NCBI GenBank assembly: GCA_003354225.1
Contig: PIVH01000253.1
Location: forward strand, 1 to 6,679
Direction of reading: 5' to 3'
DNA: 6,679 nucleotides
From: Globobulimina sp.
Taxonomy: Eukaryota > Foraminifera > Rotaliida
Each line of letters starts with the position of its first letter. Positions within the stretch are counted from its first letter, which is position 1. Under the pieces are notes generated by a model, which was not told the DNA's origin, searched no databases, and was given only the letters and a program-made list of their open reading frames with translations. Position numbers and translations under genes: made by a program. This document shows, piece by piece, positions 1 through 6,679 of the stretch.

Positions 1-119
1 TGGAGACAAAATGGTGATCGCTTGATCGAATTGAAAAATAATCATTGTAATGGTATTGGACAACATATAGATATTTATAATTATGATAGGTTTAGAAATG
101 TGCACGACACCACGGAGAG
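1..119. repeat. Terminal direct repeat, left copy
   Basis: These 119 bases are identical, in the same orientation, to the last 119 bases of the window (6561-6679). No mismatch is seen. Joining the two copies gives a 6,560-bp circular or tandem unit. The length equals a k-mer size commonly used by short-read assemblers. The repeat may therefore be the overlap an assembler leaves on a closed path, and not a biological terminal repeat. No inverted structure or target-site duplication is visible around it. Confidence 0.97.
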
Positions 120-180
120 CAGGGAGAGGCGCACTAAAGCTCCACGATATGGCGGTAATATGAGAGGGTATCATCATTGA
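1..180 (+). CDS. 3' end of unrecognised ORF crossing the contig junction
   Basis: Frame 1 is open from base 1 to a TGA at 178-180. It reads a basic, Tyr/Arg/Asn-rich peptide ending in RYGGNMRGYHH. If the terminal repeat is closed, the same frame extends left through the right end of the window to just after a stop at 6414-6416, about 107 codons in all. The first in-frame ATG is at 6546-6548 and would give a 64-residue protein. Codons such as AAT, GAT, GGT and GAA dominate, and the composition is like the known exons and unlike the AT-rich introns. I do not recognise the family. It could be a 3' exon, a small gene, or a fortuitous frame antisense to the CPSF2 5' end. The beta-helix gene starts 118 nt downstream of its stop, on the same strand. 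Confidence 0.35.
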   Translation, partial: WRQNGDRLIELKNNHCNGIGQHIDIYNYDRFRNVHDTTESRERRTKAPRYGGNMRGYHH

Positions 181-251
181 TTATGCATATGAGACATTGT
201 TTGAAAGGAAATTTCTGTCAAATTCTGCCGCTACGTAGCTAGAGTTTCAAA

Positions 252-404
252 ATGCAATCTCAACGAGAAGTGACTGAAAGTTTTGAACTTAACAAACATG
301 TACAGACAGCCTCTCTTAGCAAAGATGATACTGTCACTCATTTGTACAATTACAATCGTCGCCAGCACTTTGGTAAACAAGGAAAAAACGAAAGAATTGG
401 CTAA
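252..404 (+). promoter_or_regulatory. Possible upstream ORF overlapping the beta-helix gene start
   Basis: An ATG at 252-254, with A at -3, opens a 50-codon frame that stops at TAA 402-404. It lies in a different frame from the main ATG at 298-300 and overlaps it. If the transcript includes base 252, ribosomes starting here would bypass the main start, which would reduce or regulate synthesis of the membrane protein. If transcription starts downstream of 252, the frame is meaningless. The peptide, starting MQSQREVTESFELNK, is hydrophilic and not recognised. Confidence 0.2.
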
Positions 405-3400
405 AATGCACCCACGAGTGACACTATCCTCTTCGTGTAATGATAAAGATGATGGATTATATTATATTAAGCCAACTATGCACGGTGAAGTAATTGCAGT
501 TGTATGTAATGGTGGTTATACAATGTTGGATGCATCATTAAATTATGACAATTTAGCCACATATTTTACATCCATGCATCGTTATGGAGATACAGCTAAA
601 ACCATATATGGTACGGATTGCAGTGATTCTGCAGGATGGAGGTATATAAAAATTGTATAAAATTGTATAAAACTTATAATTAAAAAAAATAAACAGGGAT
701 TGGTACATTCCAGCAAATAAAAATACAAAATTCCGTGTTGCCAGAGATTGTCTTGAATGTGAACAAGGTTTGGGTTTACGTGTATATGTAACAAATATAT
801 TCATTAAACATTTTATTTTGTATTAAATTACAAGGCGGAATATATGGTGAAAACACTGGTTATTATATGTCAAATGGCTATTTTTGTCCAGTGCCGCTTG
901 ATATTGATGGCTGTTCAGACGAAAAAGATATGACTGGCCAAGTGGTACCCGATGTGATGTGCAATATTTGTGATGATGTGGATGGTCTATGCGATACAGC
1001 AGACCCGTCGTGGTGTGATTGTTATACCTTGCAATTGAGTGCGGATCATTTAACCACAAATACGCACGCAAACTATTGCCAGAAAGATTTAGATTGGAGG
1101 CCAAATTTAATGATTGACCGATCACAATGTACCTGCTATAAACCGTTAGATATTGAGTTGAAAATATATAATGATATCGAAATAAGTCAATTACCATTTG
1201 TTTCTGCGGCATATAAGGTACCTTTTTGTTATATTTCTGTTTTTGTTGCATATGTTATGTGTTTTTGCATTAGGATGATATGATAGCATCCGGCTTATAC
1301 ATCGATGATATGATTATATGGGATGATGAGGATGTTTCCAGCAGCGATAAGACGACATGTGGGCAAACAACAACTTATCTGAGGCAAAATGACTTTTTAT
1401 ATGGAACTTATAGAATTACAGAATGTGGAAATTATATATTAACAGAAGACATTGTGGTTAATTTTAATAAACCATCACAAGAATTTAACTTCTTTGCGGG
1501 TGATTCACCAAATTCCTACAATATGGAGAATTTGCCTTGGTTTCCAACCACCGAACAACAAGACAGTGGGCAATATTTTGGCTTTAATGCCTTTTGGGGG
1601 CCATATTCGATTGGTTTTATGGCGGCGATTACAGTGGAAACCGATCATGTTTATATTGATTTAAATGGATTTAGCATCTCTATGGATTATCAGTTTTATT
1701 TACAACAACGTTTTTTTGCAATAATTGAATTTGGAAACAAACAATTTGAAGCCAGACAAGGTCCGGTTGATTTTGGCAGAGATGATTTATGTTCAAAAGA
1801 TATTGTTGTCAAAGATGGCACGTTAGGTTTGTCATCGCATCATGGCATTCATGGTTCATGTGTTAAAAATGTAGTAATCTCAAATCTAAATATCGCCAAT
1901 TTTGATGTGACTGGAATACAATGCAATGGATGTAAATTTATGACAATTGAAAACTGTGATATTGGGCCACAAAATAGCGACATTCCAGTAATGGGCAGGT
2001 ATACGCATGCAAGGGCTATGTTGGCCCGTTTGCGATATCTTGTGGACGAGTACGGAGAGGAAACATTGTCATTTGCAAACCGCAATGGCCAAAGTATCAC
2101 TGTTAAAGAATTAGCGGATACATTAATAGAACAAATGGATATGGCTTATTATCATATCATTGATGGCATTGAATTTGATGAGGATAACACCCAATGGATT
2201 GCTGCAAAAGAAACATTTCTAAATCCAAGTGGTTGGATGGTATGTTGTATATTTTATTGTGTTTAATTTGTAAAATGTAATATTAAATACGTTGTAGGAT
2301 GGTGGTTCATCGTATGGTATATTATTAAATGGATTTGGTACTGCAGTGGTTAATATTGGCAGAAGAACCGGTAATACGTATAATATTAATATTGCTGATG
2401 TGGAGATCCATGATATTCGGGTTAAACCATATGAGAATTTTTGGGCTGAAGCTGAAGGCCGTATTGTACACGGATTTTTTTTTGAAACCATTGATTGGAA
2501 TGGCAATGTTATGGATGAAAATGGATTGTATTTAGGTGATACGTATACAGACCTTTTGTTTGCGGCATCCAAATATTTATCTCATGAATTTTGTCCATTG
2601 GGTCCTTTATTTTATTTGGACGGCTTAGGAGAATGGGCATGGAGCGACGAAAAATCTGCATATGATAGTTCAAATTTTAAATGCGGCTCTGACATACAAT
2701 CACATGTTTCCAAAGGGGCGATGGGTATACGAATTGATGGCGTACAGGATTTTACATTAGAAAATATTTATGTCCATGATATTACCAATTGGGGTGACTT
2801 AGGCAGTTCAGTATGCGGCGAGTATGAAGGGATCACATTTGAAGTGGGTGTTGATGTGGATACTGATATACAGTATGGCTATACCGGCAGTAAAGTACAT
2901 GGAATATTAACGGATTATGCGACTGGCATTTTAAAAAATATTAAAGTTGAAAATTTAAAATCATTATATGGTTCTGCAAATGCTATTGCTTTGTATAAAG
3001 GATCAGATGTCACAGTAAACGGCTATATAAATATAAATAATATTATCGCTGGCTATTCAATGACAAAAGATGAGGCAAATCAATTAACTTTACCAAATCC
3101 ACAACCTTTTGTATGTTCAATATTAATTGGAGATAATTCTGATTCTGAGACAAATCCAGAATTAACACCAAGTGTTTCAATCAGTGATGACTTTATAGTG
3201 ACTGCTACAAATTTATTTGGGCATGAATATTGTTTAGAAAATCAACGTGTTGGAACAATGGGAGTTAATGGAGAAACAAATGTTGTTAATGGTGATATGG
3301 TATTTTCAGTGAATAAAATTAATTTTAAAAATACATTTATTTTAGGATTATCATCCATATTTGTTGCTGCTGTCATCTTTTTCTTTAAAATTAATAATAA

Positions 3401-3449
3401 ATCCGATAAATTACAAAAACACAAAGTTACAACATATGGTTCAGTTTAA
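298..3449 (+). CDS. Type I membrane protein with Cys-rich ectodomain and parallel beta-helix (five exons)
   Basis: The spliced model is 298-641, 697-779, 835-1217, 1274-2239 and 2298-3449, giving 975 residues. The ATG at 298 has A at -3 and is followed at once by a signal-peptide-like segment (hydrophobic core about residues 10-26). Residues 47-243 hold 15 cysteines, several in CxxC or CxC pairs (133/136, 185/188, 203/205, 241/243). The stretch DGLYYIKP...VVCNGGYTMLD (about 52-77) resembles the start of fibrinogen-like domains, a weak match. From about 299 the protein reads as a right-handed parallel beta-helix: TYRITECGNYIL (315-326), then IDLNG turns, then LGLSSHHGIHG (454-464), then repeated NVVISNLNI-type rungs. 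A helical, charged insert lies at about 513-565, and rungs resume in exon 5. One membrane segment (about 938-955) precedes a 20-residue basic tail ending YGSV. The beta-helix most likely binds or processes a glycan or acts in adhesion. No catalytic residues can be assigned. The domain architecture is inferred by eye, and the exact ligand and lineage are unknown. Confidence 0.88.
642..696 (+). other. Spliceosomal intron 1 (55 nt)
   Basis: The donor is AG|GTATAT and the acceptor AAACAG|G. It splits an Arg codon (AG|G) and restores the frame into GAT TGG TAC. Reading through gives an in-frame TAA at 658-660. G+C is 6 of 55 bases, far below the flanking exons. It contains a short tandem repeat. 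Confidence 0.85.
649..672 (+). repeat. 10-bp tandem repeat inside intron 1
   Basis: A 10-base unit (AAAATTGTAT) repeats for 2.4 copies across 24 bases. It lies wholly within the intron and does not touch the splice sites. It is probably replication slippage in AT-rich sequence. Confidence 0.8.
780..834 (+). other. Spliceosomal intron 2 (55 nt)
   Basis: The donor is TTAC|GTGTAT and the acceptor ATTACAAG|GC. The split codon C|GC encodes Arg143 and continues into Gly-Ile-Tyr-Gly. The nearby GT at 782 would need a different acceptor phase, and no matching AG is present, which decides the donor. A TATTAAATTA stretch near the acceptor is a plausible branch region. G+C is 9 of 55. Confidence 0.8.
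1218..1273 (+). other. Spliceosomal intron 3 (56 nt)
   Basis: The donor is AAG|GTACCT and the acceptor GCATTAG|GAT, both in phase 0. Removal joins ...SAAYK to DDMIASGLY. The intron is T-rich with 15 G+C of 56. Retention would shift the frame and meet a TGA a few codons into the next exon. Confidence 0.83.
2240..2297 (+). other. Spliceosomal intron 4 (58 nt)
   Basis: The donor is ATG|GTATGT and the acceptor CGTTGTAG|GAT, in phase 0. Removal joins ...NPSGWM to DGGSSYGILLNGFG, a continuous beta-helix-like sequence. G+C is 11 of 58, with ATTAAATAC as a possible branch region. Confidence 0.85.
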
Positions 3450-3466
3450 TAGCCAACTTACTTATA

Positions 3467-3472
3467 TTTATT
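3467..3472 (-). terminator. Possible poly(A) signal for CPSF2
   Basis: The plus strand reads TTTATT, so the minus strand reads AATAAA, 371 nt beyond the CPSF2 stop. It falls just after the stop codon of the convergent gene. It is the only exact minus-strand match in the intergenic space, and chance is a real possibility. Confidence 0.2.
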
Positions 3473-3761
3473 TTTTTAGTTTTATGTATGTTTAGTTGTG
3501 TTTCAATTTTTTGTTGTTGTTGTACTTTAACTATTTTTACTTATCTTTTTTTTTGTTTTGATCGCTGCCCTATAATCAAACATGACTATTTATGTGCTAT
3601 TGGCAAAACTATTTCTTCAAAAAAATACAAAGTCATTTTTTTTGGAGCATTTCATCATTACAGAATACACGTAAAAATAGCTGAAACTGTACCTTTTATA
3701 GTATGTTGAATGTCTGTCTTAACCAGTTACAGAAATAACAGAATATAATTATGATGTAGCA

Positions 3762-3767
3762 AATAAA
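3762..3767 (+). terminator. Possible poly(A) signal for the beta-helix gene
   Basis: AATAAA lies 313 nt after the stop codon. It is the only exact match on this strand between the two stop codons. The hexamer is common by chance in AT-rich DNA, and many protists use divergent signals. Confidence 0.25.
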
Positions 3768-3842
3768 GGTGCGAGGGGATGTCATTTCATTACAACATTC
3801 TTGTTTGAAACATTTAAAATAATGTGTAAATACTGGTAGTAG

Positions 3843-6454
3843 TTATATTAAATGATATTGATTTTGGAGTGTATCTCTAATTCCAAAGTAATCTGAAGTT
3901 AATGTAGCATTTACGGAAAGTATAGTTTTTTGTGGATTTTTATGTGTAATCCTTACTTCTCCAGATTTGCCCGCAACTAAAGTACCACCATAATATAGTT
4001 CAGCCGCTATATTTTGTTCTTTTAAATTTGTTTCCATTTCAATTTTAGTAACATCCCCTAAATATGTTAAAGAATGTCCATCATTCCATGGATAATTGAT
4101 ATTAATCTTATTTATATCATCCTCATCCTCATTATCATCCATATATTCATCATTATTCTTTTTATTATTATTGCATAATTTATATTTAATATCTTTAATA
4201 ATACTCAGATGTTCACCAATATCCCCCACATCCACCGTCAGTGATTTATTTTCTTGCAATTTCCCATTTAAATACGCAACATCATATCCATTAATATTAT
4301 AAAATGATAAATATCTCTCAATAATATCATCCATAATAATCTTTTTATATTTTGTATTGGTCTTCACAGCAAACCATTTATTATTACATGCTTCGATAAC
4401 ATCAGAATTAGATTTGCATATTTTCTCATCGATAATAAACCGTTTAAACTCTTTCTTTTGTTGATCGCTGCCATGCACTAATATAATTTGTCTCGGTTGT
4501 AACGTCGGCAATGTCTGTTTAATAGATTCGTAATCTGACCTCCCTTCGATATTTAAATACTTTAATTGACATTTTATAAATAATTTCTTCACTTCCACAC
4601 ATGTCTTATATCGTTGCGCCGGATCAGGAAATAACACATGGCTCGGCAATAACGACATGGTTTGAGCCACAATGTCATTCGGAGAGGGCGACAACGACGT
4701 TTTCCTTCGTTCAATCTCATACTCGTCATCGTCCATACTCATTCTCCGCTTTTTATCCGCACCATCATCGCCATCCGCTTCTACTCTCCATTCATTTAAA
4801 TCTATTCGTATGCCATAATCTGTCATATACTCATCACAGCCATGGTTCACATCGTCGCCATAAGGGTACATATCATACTCATTCATCATTTTTATCTGTT
4901 TATTCAATTCCCGATCATATATTACCACATCCATGTCATGGTTGTCTTTTATTTGCATTTCTTTCTTTTTGGGGATCATATCAATATCTTCATCATCGCT
5001 GTCATTTCCATCCACATCGCCATCATCAAAGGCAATGGCATTTTCCCTCTCTTTTTTCTCCTTTTTTTCCAACAATAATTGTTTCTCTTTTTCCTGTTGC
5101 AAATATTTCAGTTTCTCTTCAGTGGACAACCTCTCTTTAAAATAATATTTAAATTCAATATTTCTATTTTCCGTGTTTTTTTTGCTGTGGATAATATTTA
5201 ATATTTTGCCAGTTAATGTCTGTGCGGCACATCTCTGAGTTAATAACACCAAATTGCTGGTATGTTTGCTTAGTGTCAAGAATATTTCTTGCGATAATCC
5301 ACTTTCTAATAACTCATTGGTAGCAATACAAACATAGGGGAACTTTATACAGGCTTTAAACTCCGAAATGGTTTGACAAATCAATAATTCCTTAAAGTCA
5401 AATACATTTTTTTGCGATTTATTTAATTCTCGCTGACAGGAATCGCACATCCACTCTAACATTGATTTGGCACTATTTAAGGTATTCTTACTTGTATAGG
5501 ATAAAAATACTAAATGATAACGCATGAAATCTCTATGTTTATTAAAGGAGGAATATAATGAATACAAGATCTCTAAACATCGACCAGAGGAATCCGAAGG
5601 TATTAATACATTGCCTCCATTCTTTAAAGTGCTTAGGCATAAATTATATAATTGGTTCTCTCTCTGTTTACGACGGACTTGGAATACCTGTCCGATGTTT
5701 ATGCAGTCAGTGATTAAAAGCGTTGGGCGGATTTCTAATATTCCGAAAACACTTTCATTCAAATGTTTCTCTCTACGAATATTATAATCCACTGCGTATA
5801 TTATGTTATCTGTTTCGTAGCTTATTTTCCATATCGTTCCGCCTACCATATGGCCAGCAGAGAATGGTGTGATTATTAAAGTGATTATATCATTACCATT
5901 GTTTAACACCGTCATTGTATTGCTATTTCCTATTCGTTTAACTAATTGATTCTGCGATTCTGCGTCTTCTTTCTTTTTTGATTCATCATCCATTGCCGTT
6001 GCGGTCGCATCCGTTGGGTCTGATGTGTTTGGGTCACTCTCTCTTTTTATCTCTTTACTCAATGGGTATTCTTGAGAATATTTTAATTTCGATTTAAATT
6101 TGGTTTTGAATACTTTTTTAATATCTTCATGAGTAAATAAATCAAAATTTGCATGTGTTTGATGGATGGAGACAAATGCATCCATTAACATATATTGACC
6201 CATTCTCCAAATGGGCGCAGTGGCAAATATTGGAGCGGATAATCCCAACTTGGAATAGGCGTAAGGCAATGCACCAATGTGGAGCAAATCTGGTTGGGAT
6301 AGCAAGACAGCATCAATTGATGTTAGATCCACTGATTGTAAGGCTTCAATATCGGATAGCTCGAATCGTGAATCCCATCCACAATCCAGTAGTAATCGGA
6401 ATTCGTCAATTTTTAAAATAAAACAACGTGGTTCAAAGGCGTTAGAACCAAATA
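3843..6454 (-). CDS. CPSF2: CPSF2/CPSF100, non-catalytic subunit of the mRNA 3'-end processing complex (main exon)
   Basis: This is the inactive metallo-beta-lactamase/beta-CASP partner of the CPSF73 endonuclease in nuclear pre-mRNA cleavage and polyadenylation. The frame is open from 6488 to TAA at 3845-3843. Reading in, FEPRCFILKIDEFRLLLDCGWD-like sequence gives the family N-terminus. Numbering from the Val codon at 6332-6330, LSQPDLLHIGALPY (11-24) is the degenerate zinc motif, SAGHMVGGTIW (158-168) and AVDYNIRREKHLN (180-192) follow, then LLITD...RRKQR and GGNVLIPSDSSGRCLEIL (beta-CASP). Residues 402-456 are charged and coiled-coil-like. About 486-515 (MYPYGDD...DYGIRIDLNEW) matches the mPSF-interaction motif that docks CPSF2 on CPSF160-WDR33. 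YLNIEGRSDYESIKQ and PRQIILVHG (592-621) and the terminal YFGIRDTLQNQYHLI are CPSF2 C-terminal hallmarks. A low-complexity insert sits at about 92-148. The GTG at 6332 is not the start, since clear homology continues upstream. The true first exon is unresolved. Confidence 0.95.
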
Positions 6455-6679
6455 CTGGGATGAATATAAAAATGGTGCGGTAAAGAAGTTATATCCGGAG
6501 GATTATTCCAGGAAAGAAAGATTGAGAGCCACTAAACCTACGTGGATGAAAAAATGGAGCTGGAGACAAAATGGTGATCGCTTGATCGAATTGAAAAATA
6601 ATCATTGTAATGGTATTGGACAACATATAGATATTTATAATTATGATAGGTTTAGAAATGTGCACGACACCACGGAGAG
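6417..6679 (+). CDS. 5' part of the unrecognised junction-spanning ORF (continues at base 1)
   Basis: After the stop at 6414-6416 the plus strand stays open to the window end, and through the terminal repeat to the TGA at 178-180. The peptide is rich in Trp, Tyr, Lys and Arg, for example TKYWDEYKNGAVKKLYPED and PTWMKKWSW. There is no ATG before 6546. An upstream part would need either a splice acceptor inside DNA that is CPSF2 coding on the other strand (AG at 6436-6437 or 6444-6445) or a different genomic neighbour to the left. The second possibility would make this a chimeric or rearranged junction. Confidence 0.3.
6455..6541 (-). other. Candidate 5' intron of CPSF2 (87 nt)
   Basis: On the minus strand, CCAC|GTAGGT at 6542/6541 could be a donor. 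A pyrimidine-rich run ending CATCCCAG|TATTTGG at 6455/6454 could be the acceptor. Splicing makes a C|TA Leu codon and gives HPLFGSNAF, which fits the family N-terminal pattern (TPLxG). It also explains why no in-frame ATG follows the stop at 6491-6489. Against it, the G+C is 34 of 87, much higher than in the four clear introns. It is also longer than they are, and an open frame runs through it on the other strand. Confidence 0.3.
6542..6605 (-). CDS. CPSF2: Candidate first coding exon of CPSF2
   Basis: An ATG at 6605-6603 opens 21 codons plus one base, ending FFHP before the candidate donor at 6541. With the main exon this gives 891 residues. A second in-frame ATG upstream (6626-6624) would give 898. 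The encoded segment is longer than the usual CPSF2 N-terminus and has no recognisable homology of its own apart from the final proline. The same DNA is coding-like on the opposite strand, and most of this exon lies in the terminal repeat. It is a weak proposal. Confidence 0.25.
6561..6679. repeat. Terminal direct repeat, right copy
   Basis: Identical to bases 1-119. The sequence just before it (ending AAAATGGAGC) has no counterpart to compare, because the left copy begins at the window edge. The repeat falls inside the plus-strand junction ORF and covers most of the candidate CPSF2 first exon. Confidence 0.97.

Larger units (their letters stand above)
3450..3842. other. Intergenic region between convergent genes
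   Basis: These 393 nt separate the two stop codons and should hold both 3' UTRs and terminators. The left part is T-rich. A 73-codon plus-strand frame (3488-3709) has a Cys/Phe-rich start typical of translated T-rich DNA and shows no recognisable domain, so I do not call it a gene. Hexamers matching AATAAA occur once for each direction (plus 3762-3767, minus 3472-3467). If both are used, the transcripts overlap by nearly 300 nt. Confidence 0.7.

Noticed and set aside
283-285. TTG start five codons upstream of the membrane-protein ATG
   Set aside because: It is in frame, but this is a eukaryotic gene with an ATG in good context at 298 leading straight into a signal peptide.
553-804. Minus-strand frames of 83 and 70 codons
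   Set aside because: They overlap exon 1, intron 1 and exon 2 of the well-supported plus-strand gene, and their composition is that of antisense sequence.
823-1251. 142-codon minus-strand frame
   Set aside because: It is the shadow of exon 3 of the beta-helix gene and crosses intron 2. It has no recognisable domain, while the plus-strand frame has regular cysteines and splice-consistent ends.
3551-3568. GATCGCTGCC shared with 4463-4472
   Set aside because: Only ten bases match exactly, once in intergenic and once in coding DNA. There is no further structure, so it is most likely chance.
3488-3709. 73-codon plus-strand frame in the intergenic region
   Set aside because: It is Cys/Phe/Leu-rich from T-rich DNA, has no family resemblance, and occupies the expected 3' UTR. 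A small secreted peptide cannot be fully excluded.
4601-5140. 179-codon plus-strand frame antisense to CPSF2
   Set aside because: It lies opposite the charged linker of CPSF2. Its His/Ser/Phe-rich composition is what the reverse strand of Asp/Glu/Lys codons gives. The CPSF2 frame has clear family motifs on both sides.
1-6679. Plasmid, phage or giant-virus genome
   Set aside because: The closed ends suggest a plasmid or phage at first sight. Four spliceosomal introns in one gene and a full CPSF2 argue for nuclear DNA, and no replication, capsid or packaging gene is present.

Overview
This window looks like nuclear DNA of an AT-rich microbial eukaryote, using the standard genetic code. It is not bacterial, phage or organellar. 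One gene is interrupted by four short GT-AG introns of 55 to 58 nt. The other encodes CPSF2 (CPSF100), a eukaryote-specific subunit of the pre-mRNA 3'-end cleavage and polyadenylation complex. The lineage cannot be fixed from the sequence alone. Compact introns, close gene spacing and a large secreted or membrane beta-helix protein would suit a free-living protist or alga.

Layout. Positions 1-119 are repeated exactly at 6561-6679, so the contig closes into a 6,560-bp unit. A true circle, a head-to-tail tandem array, or an assembly artefact with a 119-base overlap would all give this. The plus strand then carries a five-exon gene (298-3449) for a predicted 975-residue type I membrane protein. 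It has a signal peptide, a Cys-rich ectodomain, a right-handed parallel beta-helix region, one C-terminal membrane segment and a short basic tail ending in a YxxPhi-type motif. A 393-nt intergenic stretch follows. The minus strand carries CPSF2 (3843 to at least 6454), convergent with the first gene and with no intron in its main exon.

The repeat junction is the least settled part. The open frame of CPSF2 continues upstream to 6488 without an ATG, so its first exon is unresolved. A GT-AG splice to an ATG inside the repeat is possible. On the opposite strand a roughly 107-codon frame with coding-like composition runs from 6417 across the junction to a stop at 180. The two interpretations compete for the same DNA.

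The two main genes show no functional link. One is nuclear RNA-processing machinery and the other a surface or endomembrane protein. I see no RNA gene, CRISPR array, transposase or prokaryotic element.
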